Assembly (NCBI GenBank): GCA_002336465.1
Contig: DDEP01000087.1
Coordinates: 1-17,731, forward strand
Direction: 5' to 3'
Source: Pedobacter sp. UBA1951
GTDB lineage: Bacteria; Bacteroidota; Bacteroidia; Sphingobacteriales; Sphingobacteriaceae
Length of the DNA stretch: 17,731 nt
Both the position numbers and the translations under genes were made by a program. This document shows positions 9,202 through 16,207 of the stretch, piece after piece. Within the stretch, counting starts at the first letter, position 1. Each line of letters opens with the position of its first letter. Under the pieces are notes generated by a model, which was not told where the DNA came from, did not search any database, and saw only the letters and a program-made list of their open reading frames with translations.

Positions 9202-10104
9202 ATGAAAAAGATAATATACCCGATTTGTATTACAGCTTTGGCATTAAATGCCTGCTCTGTAAACAAGAACGTAAAAACGGATAATAGTCAGTTTCCTTCA
9301 TTTAGTGCCGAAGCGCATAGGGGTGGTAGAGGATTGATGCCTGAGAATACAATTATAGCGATGAAAGATGCGCTTACTTATGGCAACATCACTACACTTG
9401 AAATGGACACGCATATAACAAAAGATGGAAAAGTTGTGGTTTCACATGATGATTACTTAAGCCCTTCTTTTATGCGCATGCCTGATGGAAAAGATATTCC
9501 TGCTAAGGATGCCAAAAAATATGCGATACTGGATATGACCTATGATTATCTAAAAACATTTGATAATGGTTCAAAGCCTAACAAAGATTTCCCTCAGCAA
9601 AAAAAGATAAAGACTTATATTCCTCTGTTAGCAGATTTAATAGATAGCGTACAGCACAATATCAAAGTTAATAACAGAAAGCAATGTTTTTATAATATCG
9701 AAACAAAATCTACTGAAAAAGGTGATGACATTACCAATCCTAAACCTGAGATTTTCGTGAAATTGTTAATGGATGTGATTGAAAGCAAAAATATTACACC
9801 TTATGTGGTTATTCAGTCTTTTGATAAAAGAACTATTCAAATCATCCATAAGAAATACCCTAAAGTTAGAACATCCTATCTGGTAAGTAATAAAAAAACA
9901 TACGAAGAAAACATGGACGATTTAGGTTTTAAGCCTTTTGTTTTAAGCCCTAATTCTAATATGGTTGATGCCGAACTGGTAAAAAAAGCACATGCTGATG
10001 GGGTTAAGGTCATTCCTTGGACAGTAAATACCAAAGAAGAAATAGAAAAATTACGTAATCTGAAAGTGGACGGAATTATCACTGATTATCCAAACCTTTT
10101 ATAA
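9202..10104 (+). CDS. Glycerophosphodiester phosphodiesterase (GDPD) lipoprotein
   Basis: A 300-residue GDPD-family enzyme that would hydrolyse glycerophosphodiesters to sn-glycerol-3-phosphate plus an alcohol. The signal peptide ends with lipobox LNAC (lipidated Cys18), placing it on a membrane facing the periplasm or the surface. Family signatures are clear: HRGGRGLMPENT with catalytic His39, metal ligands Glu67 and Asp69 in LEMDTHITKDGKVVVSHD, and the second catalytic His82. The TIM-barrel end is also typical: VIQSFDKRTIQ, then GVKVIPWTVNTKEEI and DGIITDYP. The size is close to secreted GlpQ/UgpQ-like enzymes. It is the last gene of the SusCD run and is followed 19 nt later by a hairpin. 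The next gene encodes a glycerol-3-phosphate transporter, so product and transporter match. Specificity (phospholipid headgroup versus teichoic-acid type substrate) is unknown. Confidence 0.94.
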   Translation: MKKIIYPICITALALNACSVNKNVKTDNSQFPSFSAEAHRGGRGLMPENTIIAMKDALTYGNITTLEMDTHITKDGKVVVSHDDYLSPSFMRMPDGKDIPAKDAKKYAILDMTYDYLKTFDNGSKPNKDFPQQKKIKTYIPLLADLIDSVQHNIKVNNRKQCFYNIETKSTEKGDDITNPKPEIFVKLLMDVIESKNITPYVVIQSFDKRTIQIIHKKYPKVRTSYLVSNKKTYEENMDDLGFKPFVLSPNSNMVDAELVKKAHADGVKVIPWTVNTKEEIEKLRNLKVDGIITDYPNLL

Positions 10105-10122
10105 TTACCTAAACTTTTCTTT

Positions 10123-10164
10123 CAAAAATCTGCTGACTTTAAAATCAGTAGATTTTTGAGTTTT
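10123..10164 (+). terminator. Strong hairpin with short T tract between GDPD and glpT genes
   Basis: Arms 10123-10136 (CAAAAATCTGCTGA) and 10145-10158 (TCAGTAGATTTTTG) pair over 14 bp with a single G-U wobble and an 8-nt loop. Four T residues follow at 10161-10164. Placement 19 nt after the GDPD stop fits an intrinsic terminator of the SusCD run. The T tract is short and the stem is A/T-rich, so it may be leaky and act as a transcript-dosage element between the upstream genes and glpT. Confidence 0.65.
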
Positions 10165-10200
10165 ATAACAAATAAATCAACTAACTACTACAATAAACAT

Positions 10201-11550
10201 ATGATTTTTAATTTTTTAAAACCCGCGGTACATAAACCTATCAAACCTCAAGAAGAAGTAAACTCTTCTTACTGGAAATTGCGTTTACAGGTTTTTGCCG
10301 GCATTTTTATTGGGTATACGGCTTATTATTTCGTGAGAAAAAATTTCTCATTTGCCATTAAAGACTTACAAGAACTGGGTTATACTAAAGGTCAGTTGGG
10401 TTTGGCCATGTCGGCACTTTCCATAGCCTATGGTTTCAGTAAATTCTTTATGGGTAATGTTTCAGATAGAAGCAATGCTCGTTACTTTTTAGCCGTTGGC
10501 CTTATCTTATCATCCTTAACTATGATTTGTATGGGCTTTTTCCCTTTTGCTACATCCTCTGTTACGGTAATGTTCATTCTTTTATTTATAAACGGATGGT
10601 TTCAAGGAATGGGCTGGCCTGCTTGTGGACGTGTAGTGGTACATTGGTATTCTGTAAAAGAACGCGGAACAGCGATGTCTATATGGAACTTAGCACATAA
10701 TGTAGGAGGGTTTTTAGTGGGACCTTTAACCATTTGGGGTGTAGAATTGTTTATGGATTGGCATGCAAGACTGTATTTTCCCGGTTTGATTGCTATTGTG
10801 TTTTCATTGATTGCTATTTTGTTTATCAGAGATACTCCCCAATCATGTGGTTTACCTCCAATAGAAGAGTATAATGATGACTATCCTAAAACATATGATG
10901 CTTCTCAAGAAAAAGAATTTACCGCAAAAGAGATATTCTTAAAATATGTACTAAACAATAAGATGCTTTGGTATATTGCTATAGCAAATGCCTTTGTTTA
11001 CCTCGTGCGCAATGGAATTGTGAATTGGGCGCCTACTTTTTTACAGGAAGCTAAGCATTATACTTCTGCCCAAGCTGCATGGTCAGCATCATTTTATGAA
11101 CTGGCAGCTATACCGGGCACTATATTATGTGGGTTATTGAGTGATAAGGTTTTTAAAGGCAGAAGAGCCCCTGTAACCATAATTTATATGTTATTAACTT
11201 TTGTAGCGGTGTTTATTTACTGGCAAACTGCAGGTACAGATGCTTGGCTGGTTAATGTTTCTTTGTGGGCGATTGGTTTTTTAATTTATGGACCAGTTAT
11301 GTTGATAGGCGTACAAGCTTTAGATTTAGTCCCTAAAAAAGCGGCAGGTACAGCTGCAGGTTTAACAGGTCTTTTTGGTTATTTTATCGGAGATTTGTTG
11401 GCAAATGCCGCCTTAGGAAGTTTGGTAGATAACTCAGGTTGGGATAATTGTTTTGTAGCTATTTTAGTTTCATGTGTATTAGCTATATTGTTTACTGCAT
11501 TTACTTGGAATAAAGAGAAAAGAAATTTATCAGAAAATATAACCGAATAA
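10201..11550 (+). CDS. glpT: Glycerol-3-phosphate:phosphate antiporter (MFS, GlpT type)
   Basis: A 449-residue major-facilitator transporter that aligns by eye almost end to end with E. coli GlpT. Shared segments include FKPA/LKPAVHK at the N-terminus, GYTAYYFVRKNF, GFSKFFMGNVSDRSN, GWFQGMGWPACGR, RDTPQSCGLPPIEEY and KKAAGTAAGLTGLFGY. The residues equivalent to the E. coli substrate-binding Arg45, His165 and Arg269 are Arg46, His166 and Arg270. Twelve hydrophobic segments are apparent. Start at the ATG at 10201 restores the GlpT N-terminus; an upstream in-frame TTG (10156) lies inside the terminator stem and is unlikely. The protein imports glycerol-3-phosphate across the inner membrane in exchange for phosphate, consuming the GDPD product. 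It sits 2 nt before the SGNH esterase remnant. Function call is very secure; UhpT-like hexose-phosphate specificity is less likely given the sequence likeness. Confidence 0.95.
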   Translation: MIFNFLKPAVHKPIKPQEEVNSSYWKLRLQVFAGIFIGYTAYYFVRKNFSFAIKDLQELGYTKGQLGLAMSALSIAYGFSKFFMGNVSDRSNARYFLAVGLILSSLTMICMGFFPFATSSVTVMFILLFINGWFQGMGWPACGRVVVHWYSVKERGTAMSIWNLAHNVGGFLVGPLTIWGVELFMDWHARLYFPGLIAIVFSLIAILFIRDTPQSCGLPPIEEYNDDYPKTYDASQEKEFTAKEIFLKYVLNNKMLWYIAIANAFVYLVRNGIVNWAPTFLQEAKHYTSAQAAWSASFYELAAIPGTILCGLLSDKVFKGRRAPVTIIYMLLTFVAVFIYWQTAGTDAWLVNVSLWAIGFLIYGPVMLIGVQALDLVPKKAAGTAAGLTGLFGYFIGDLLANAALGSLVDNSGWDNCFVAILVSCVLAILFTAFTWNKEKRNLSENITE

Positions 11551-11552
11551 AA

Positions 11553-12236
11553 ATGAGACATGTAATTTATAAATTGGTTTTAGCCTTTTTGATCCTTGGC
11601 TCTGGTATTGCTAAATCACAGACTTTGCAGTGGGATAGTACTTTCAGACCTATAAAATACAAAGAACAGGTACTTAAATTTAAAGAAGATACCATACAGA
11701 AAAGCGATTTCGTGTTTTTGGGCAATAGCATTACGGCTGGAACAGATTGGGGCAAACTATAGAATATTAATAATGCCAAGCAACGAGGTATATCTGGCGA
11801 CATCACTTTTGGGGTTTTGGAACGTTTGCAGGATATTATAGATGCAAAGCCTGCTAAAATTTTTGTGCTAATAGGTATAAACGATATTTCTAGAAATATA
11901 CCCGATAGCATAATACTGGATAATTACCATAAAATACTTAAGCGTATTGTTAAAGGCTCGCCCAGAACAAAAGTCTATTTCAATACTTTATTACCGGTAA
12001 ACGCTGCTTTCGAAAAATTTAAGAATCATTATAATAAAGACCAGCACATTCTCTACCTAAATGAACAGATCAAGAAATTAAAATATAAGAACTTAACCAT
12101 TATAGACTTATATTCGAATTTCTTAGATGAAAATAACCACTTGAAGTCGATTTATACCAAAGATGGTTTACACCTTAATAATGAGGGATATGAAGTGTGG
12201 AGAAATGTAATTTTTAAGGGTAAATATCTTAAATAG
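11553..12236 (+). pseudogene. SGNH/GDSL-family esterase interrupted by an in-frame TAG
   Basis: Reading through one TAG at 11760-11762 (codon 70) gives a 227-codon secreted SGNH hydrolase in a single frame. The first part has a signal peptide (about 1-22, KSQ junction) and block I, FLGNSIT with nucleophile Ser59. The second part has block II Gly82 (GISGD), block III GIND (Asn110) and block V DGLHL with Asp204 and His207, so all catalytic residues survive but are split by the stop. No ATG in this frame occurs after the stop, so an independent second product is unlikely; only a TTG at 11817 is available. The stop falls where relatives usually have a hydrophobic residue after WxKL, consistent with a single change such as TTG to TAG. 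The gene is 2 nt after glpT and probably contributed deacylation or ester cleavage. A sequencing error is the main alternative. Confidence 0.85.
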
Positions 12237-12248
12237 AAAAATAAGAAA

Positions 12249-12432
12249 GGGCTTGTATAAAAGCTTTTGAACAATGAAAATATTGCAAAAAGAAACTTGG
12301 AAATAGTTTAGAATTATTACATTTTTTAATGCCGTCACCCTGAATTGTAGATACTGAAACGAGTTCAGTATGACGATTATTTTCTAAATATTAACCATTC
12401 ATTAACTGCAATAGCTTTGGTTATACAAGCCC
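12249..12432. repeat. MITE-like fold-back element with imperfect terminal inverted repeats
   Basis: The ends carry a perfect 12-bp inverted repeat, GGGCTTGTATAA at 12249-12260 and TTATACAAGCCC at 12421-12432. After a 3-nt offset the similarity continues inward: AAGCTTTTG (12261-12269) against CAATAGCTT (12409-12417), 8 of 9 complementary, then a weaker ATGAA block. The element is about 184 bp, has no ORF, and fills the spacer between two convergent genes. Only a trivial A-tract flanks it, so no target duplication can be claimed. It could be a non-autonomous mobile element, or a large structured 3' region terminating transcription from both sides. Confidence 0.5.
12333..12375. repeat. Nested palindrome inside the fold-back element
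   Basis: CGTCA at 12333-12337 pairs with TGACG at 12371-12375, and within it ATACTGAA (12351-12358) pairs with TTCAGTAT (12364-12371) around the loop ACGAG. CCTGAA upstream of the inner hairpin is a second partial partner for TTCAG. The pattern (GTCA...CTGAA...CGAGTTCAG...TGACG) resembles short intergenic palindromic repeats that I recall as frequent in Sphingobacteriaceae and related genomes. That likeness is from memory and not checked here. Confidence 0.55.
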
Positions 12433-12444
12433 AAAATTGTTAAA

Positions 12445-12822
12445 CTACATTTCCTGCTTTAGAGGAGCTTTTTTGTTCCTCTCTTTTCTTTGGGCAGGGT
12501 GATGCTCTTTTTTTAAGCCTTTAAAATTTTCAAGCTGTTCAGGGGTCAAAACAGCTTCAACCTTAGCTTGCTTTTCATTAATATACTTCTTTCTATTTTC
12601 TGCATCTTGTTTATGCTGTTTTGCATTTTCATTCAGGGCTTTTAATTCAATTTGCTTGATTTTTTCTTTTTGTTCATTGCTCAAAGACAATTTCTCCTGA
12701 AGTTTTGCAGCATATCGTTCTGCTTTCTCTTCTGGATTAACCCGGTTACGTTTTTGTTGTTGGGCATAGCTACTGGTGATGAATAACATCATCATAGCGA
12801 GTAAATAAAATACTTTTTTCAT
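12445..12822 (-). CDS. Small secreted helical protein, Spy/CpxP (LTxxQ)-like
   Basis: A 125-residue protein with a clear signal peptide (MKKVFYLLAMMMLFITSSYA, cleavage before QQQ). The mature part is almost entirely charged helix with two LTxxQ-type turns: LSLSNEQKEKIKQI (about 46-59) and LTPEQLENF (about 92-100). This layout is shared by Spy/CpxP-like periplasmic proteins and the short helical secreted proteins common in Bacteroidota. Spy and CpxP bind unfolded or misfolded envelope proteins; the same role here is inference. The C-terminus is very basic (HHPAQRKERNKKAPLKQ). It is transcribed alone, convergent with the SGNH gene and divergent from the adhesin genes, so no operon partner informs its job. 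No confident promoter was found upstream. Confidence 0.75.
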   Translation of the reverse strand: MKKVFYLLAMMMLFITSSYAQQQKRNRVNPEEKAERYAAKLQEKLSLSNEQKEKIKQIELKALNENAKQHKQDAENRKKYINEKQAKVEAVLTPEQLENFKGLKKEHHPAQRKERNKKAPLKQEM

Positions 12823-13135
12823 AATTAAAAAGATTCAGGTTTTTTTATAAGATAGATGAATTAGACCACTAATCGTTTAATAGGCAGTGTGTTAAAATCT
12901 GTTAAAAAAATACTGGGATATTATAGCATATATATTTAGTAGTTTTTTGAGTATTATTTTCCCCATATGCTCGTTATGTATGTTAAAATAAGATTATTTT
13001 TGTGGAAAATATTTCTTACTTGTAGAATATTTTATACATTAGTAAGCTAAACAACAAGCTGTTTATAAATACACAATCTTAATTTTTTAGTGCTGTTTTA
13101 ACAGGTGGTGTTGTGCATTTGATTTTTTATAGCCT
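12823..13135. other. Divergent intergenic region of about 313 nt
   Basis: A strongly A/T-rich non-coding stretch between the minus-strand Spy/CpxP-like gene and the plus-strand adhesin genes. It should hold both promoters. On the plus strand TATTTTTG at 12995-13002 fits the Bacteroidota -7 consensus. I see no convincing -7 element for the minus-strand gene, no ORF, no stable hairpin and no RNA gene. Confidence 0.7.
12995..13002 (+). promoter_or_regulatory. Candidate Bacteroidota -7 promoter element for the adhesin genes
   Basis: TATTTTTG matches the TAnnTTTG -7 consensus used by the primary sigma factor of Bacteroidota. The -33 TTG is not present at the usual spacing of about 19 nt; the nearest candidate reads GTT/TTA around 12973-12976. 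If used, it would give a 5' leader of roughly 125-130 nt before the ATG at 13136. In A/T-rich DNA this match can easily arise by chance. Confidence 0.25.
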
Positions 13136-16100
13136 ATGTCCAACAAATACCTTTGTGGAAATTCTTTAAAAAAAAATGCAATCGAACGTTTGTTTAAAAT
13201 TTCGATAATAACTCTTCTGTATTTATTGTTTTATTGCTCCGTTTCATTGAAAGCTCAAATCTGTGGCACATCTGGAATGGACGGTCCTAGTACCAATACC
13301 GATCCTATTAATACTTATTATCCTATACCTACAGCAAGTGATGTTAGGCTACCTGTTGGTTCAAAGTCTATCTTGCTTGATGCTGTGCCCGGTACTAACG
13401 GTAACAATTACGGTAATATAGGTATTCGTGCAGGTGATCTGATTTTAATTATTCAGATGCAGGATGCTACCATTAATTACGAGGATAATAATAAATATGG
13501 CTCTGGCCTAAGCAATAAAGGTGCAGATGGGCTTGGCGGCACTGGTTATCTTGATTGGGGGTTTTCTGGAAAATATGAGTACGTAATAGCTTTAAATAAT
13601 GTACCTATTACCGGTGGAACACTTAATTTTCGGGGTGGTGGCTCTGGTGGTGGTACAATTAACGAATATTATAATGCTGCGCCAACCAATACACGAGGAC
13701 AAAGACGATTTCAGATCGTAAGGGTACCGCAGTACTCTAATCTGGTACTAACTTCTGATATTACTACGGTTCCTTATGATGGTAGAGCAGGTGGTGTAAT
13801 TGCCTTTGATGTAGCCGGGGATATGAACTTTAATGGTTTTAAAATTAATGCTTCGGAAAAAGGTTTTAGAGGTGGTTTTGGGCCAAATCAACTTAGTGAC
13901 CCTGGGCGAAATAAATATAGTATTTATGTTATCCCATCAACAGACGATAGGTCGGTAGGTAAGGGCGAGGGGATAGCTGGTACGCCACGTCATATGTGGG
14001 ATGGTTATAAAGATTTTAATAGTGGAGTAGAAGGCTTGCCGGGAGGTTCTTATGGAAGAGGCGCACCTGCCAATGCAGGTGGTGGTGGTAACGACCATAA
14101 TGCCGGCGGAGGTGGCGGTGGCAATGGTGGGCAGGGCGGTGTTGGAGGCCTTGGTTGGGAAGGTGGCGGTTGGGAAAATAATGCCACTCCTCATACCGAT
14201 TATCCAAATGGCGGTAGGCCTGGCATTAATTTGCCACAAGACATAACAAGGCTAATTATGGGCGGTGGTGGGGGTGGCGGGGATGCCAACAATGCAGTTA
14301 CAGGCGTAAAAGGAGGTGTAGGTGGGGGTATTGTATTGGTAAATGTAGAAAAAATTGTAGGTACAGGTACTATTTGGGCTAACGGTGGCAATGGAGATAG
14401 AGGAGTGTATGGTACTGCTCCTGATGGAGCGGGTGGAGGTGGTGCAGGTGGTACGGTTTTTATCCGTTCGTTGGCTAATAGTGCAGGTGCGAATTTATAC
14501 ATACAAGCAAATGGTGGAAATGGCGGTAATACAGAACAGGATGATAATAATGAACATGGTCCTGGCGGCGGCGGTGGTGGTGGGGTAATCTATCATAATG
14601 TACCAGGGGCGATGGTTAACGCTGTTGTTGCCGAGGGATTATCGGGTAAGGCCAATGCTGGTGCTGGTATAGCACATGGCGCCAAAGATGGACAGGAGGG
14701 CATCATTCATCTATTTAATAACACAGAATTACCTTCTCATTTACAAGGTGGTGGCCAAATTTGTTATCCGGAACTTACTACGGTACTAACAGAAGCTCAT
14801 CCTGGTTATCCAGGTAGCCGTAATCCTGGTACTACCGCAACCTATACGTTAACCGTTACCAATAGCATGGCAGGCGGTAATGCGGGAGGCGTACAGGCTG
14901 AGCTGAAATTACCTGTTGGGTTTACCATTAGCTCGGTTACGGCGGTTTTGAGCGGAGGTAGCGCAGGTGCCGTTAATCCGCCATTTAACCAGGTGGGAGG
15001 TGTTTATTATATCGGTGCTACCAACTTGGCCGATGCCTATAATATTGCAAAGGGTGGTAGCGTAACGTTTACCATTACGGTTGATATTGCCGATGATGTA
15101 GCCGCAGGTATGCACCATGCCAGTGCGCAAGCCAGTTATTTAGACCCAACCAGAACAACTGTCAATCCCAATAGGCGTATTACACCAAATACCAATGCAT
15201 TGCCATTGAGTAATACCGATTACGAAACTGGCGGTGGTGGTAGTGTGAAAGGTTTAAACTATAATGGAAATTTAGCTGCATCAACTGGCGAAGATGTACA
15301 TATCAATGCCAAACCAGAGCCAAAGGATTTAGAAGTAGATGTAATAGAGTGCGATGACAAAGCAGCTGGACAATTGACCGCAACCGATCCTGATGAAGGG
15401 CATACGCCCCAAAACTTAGTGTATTCGTTGGAAGGAACTTATGACACTACTAAAGGCACATTAACTTTAAATGCTGATGGTACTTTTCTTTTTCTTCCTG
15501 CTATAAGATTTTTCGGAACCATTACCATTCAATTTAGGGTAACAGACCGATTGGGAGCATATGATATAGGTACTTTAAACATCAACCAGCCAAAACCATT
15601 ATTGGATATTGCTGAAACGATTACTCATATTTCTGCATATGGAGCAAATGATGGAGCTATTAGCGTAATATCTAGTGGCGGTGTGGGGGTACGGACTTAT
15701 AGTTGGCTATATCCCGATGGTACGGTAGTGACTGACCAAAATATTAGCAATTTATCGCCCGGTACTTATAAACTTACCATTACTGATGAAAACAATTGTA
15801 AATACTCTGAAGAATATATCATACGCGAACCTCCTTTGGTAACCTTGCTACCTACTCAGAGTGTTTGTATAGGTATAACAAGTGTAAACTTACCTTATAC
15901 TGCTCCCCAAGTAAATCCTGTTACTTATAGTATTATTTGGGATAGCGCAGCACAAACAGCAGGTTTGGTAAATGTTATCGATGCCGCTTTGCCAATTATT
16001 GTGGCTCCCCAAACCCGTGCTGATATTGTAATTATGGTACCTGCCAATATTGTGGTAAATACTTACAATGGCGTATTAAAAGTGAAAAATACTGCTGGCG

Positions 16101-16177
16101 ATAGTAGTGGGGACCTTGCTTTTAGCATCACTATTACACCTTATCCAGCACAAGCACATATAGAGTTGATACAATAG
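13136..16177 (+). CDS. Large secreted adhesin-like protein (Gly-rich, DUF11, cadherin-like, SprB repeat)
   Basis: A 1013-residue exported protein with a signal peptide ending near Ala40 (SLKA-Q) after a long basic n-region. Residues about 60-290 are beta-rich with RAGDLILIIQMQDA, a pattern I recall from other secreted DUF11 proteins. Between about 300 and 515 there are several poly-Gly tracts (GGGG, GGGGGGNGGQGG, MGGGGGGG, PGGGGGGG). A DUF11-type domain follows (about 560-680, ATYTLTVTNS to FTITVDIADDV), then a cadherin/VCBS-like domain (about 720-818, LTLNADGTFLFLPA, FRVTDRLGAYD). An SprB-type repeat lies at about 831-901 (GANDGAI, NLSPGTYKLTITDENNC). The last 110 residues form an Ig-like fold region. 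Neither a type A nor a type B T9SS C-terminal domain is visible; it ends TPYPAQAHIELIQ. It is first of three same-strand genes and likely acts on the cell surface in adhesion or gliding. Confidence 0.85.
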   Translation: MSNKYLCGNSLKKNAIERLFKISIITLLYLLFYCSVSLKAQICGTSGMDGPSTNTDPINTYYPIPTASDVRLPVGSKSILLDAVPGTNGNNYGNIGIRAGDLILIIQMQDATINYEDNNKYGSGLSNKGADGLGGTGYLDWGFSGKYEYVIALNNVPITGGTLNFRGGGSGGGTINEYYNAAPTNTRGQRRFQIVRVPQYSNLVLTSDITTVPYDGRAGGVIAFDVAGDMNFNGFKINASEKGFRGGFGPNQLSDPGRNKYSIYVIPSTDDRSVGKGEGIAGTPRHMWDGYKDFNSGVEGLPGGSYGRGAPANAGGGGNDHNAGGGGGGNGGQGGVGGLGWEGGGWENNATPHTDYPNGGRPGINLPQDITRLIMGGGGGGGDANNAVTGVKGGVGGGIVLVNVEKIVGTGTIWANGGNGDRGVYGTAPDGAGGGGAGGTVFIRSLANSAGANLYIQANGGNGGNTEQDDNNEHGPGGGGGGGVIYHNVPGAMVNAVVAEGLSGKANAGAGIAHGAKDGQEGIIHLFNNTELPSHLQGGGQICYPELTTVLTEAHPGYPGSRNPGTTATYTLTVTNSMAGGNAGGVQAELKLPVGFTISSVTAVLSGGSAGAVNPPFNQVGGVYYIGATNLADAYNIAKGGSVTFTITVDIADDVAAGMHHASAQASYLDPTRTTVNPNRRITPNTNALPLSNTDYETGGGGSVKGLNYNGNLAASTGEDVHINAKPEPKDLEVDVIECDDKAAGQLTATDPDEGHTPQNLVYSLEGTYDTTKGTLTLNADGTFLFLPAIRFFGTITIQFRVTDRLGAYDIGTLNINQPKPLLDIAETITHISAYGANDGAISVISSGGVGVRTYSWLYPDGTVVTDQNISNLSPGTYKLTITDENNCKYSEEYIIREPPLVTLLPTQSVCIGITSVNLPYTAPQVNPVTYSIIWDSAAQTAGLVNVIDAALPIIVAPQTRADIVIMVPANIVVNTYNGVLKVKNTAGDSSGDLAFSITITPYPAQAHIELIQ

Positions 16178-16207
16178 CATATAAATTATAAACAAACCCT
16201 CAAAATA

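Noticed and set aside
10156..10200. Longer glpT reading frame starting with TTG at 10156
   Set aside because: The TTG forms the end of the terminator stem and the extra 15 residues have no counterpart in GlpT; ATG at 10201 matches the family N-terminus exactly.
11817..12236. Separate 139-residue gene starting at TTG 11817
   Set aside because: It is the in-frame continuation of the SGNH gene after the TAG and lacks the catalytic Ser block and a signal peptide.
11553..12236. Programmed TAG recoding (pyrrolysine or alternative code)
   Set aside because: TAG ends several other genes in the window, and no PYLIS-like structure or recoding gene is visible.
12241..12440. A small RNA gene in the convergent spacer
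   Set aside because: The structure is explained by inverted repeats; no promoter-like element or terminator T tract supports a separate transcript.
12823..13135. Promoter for the minus-strand Spy/CpxP-like gene
   Set aside because: No CAAAnnTA (reverse of TAnnTTTG) occurs in this stretch, and isolated TATAAT-like words in such A/T-rich DNA are not informative.
13937..14588. Several overlapping open frames on both strands in the Gly-rich part of the adhesin
   Set aside because: They are by-products of GGN-rich coding bias (low-complexity Pro/His/Ala or Met/Val translations) inside a clear coding frame.
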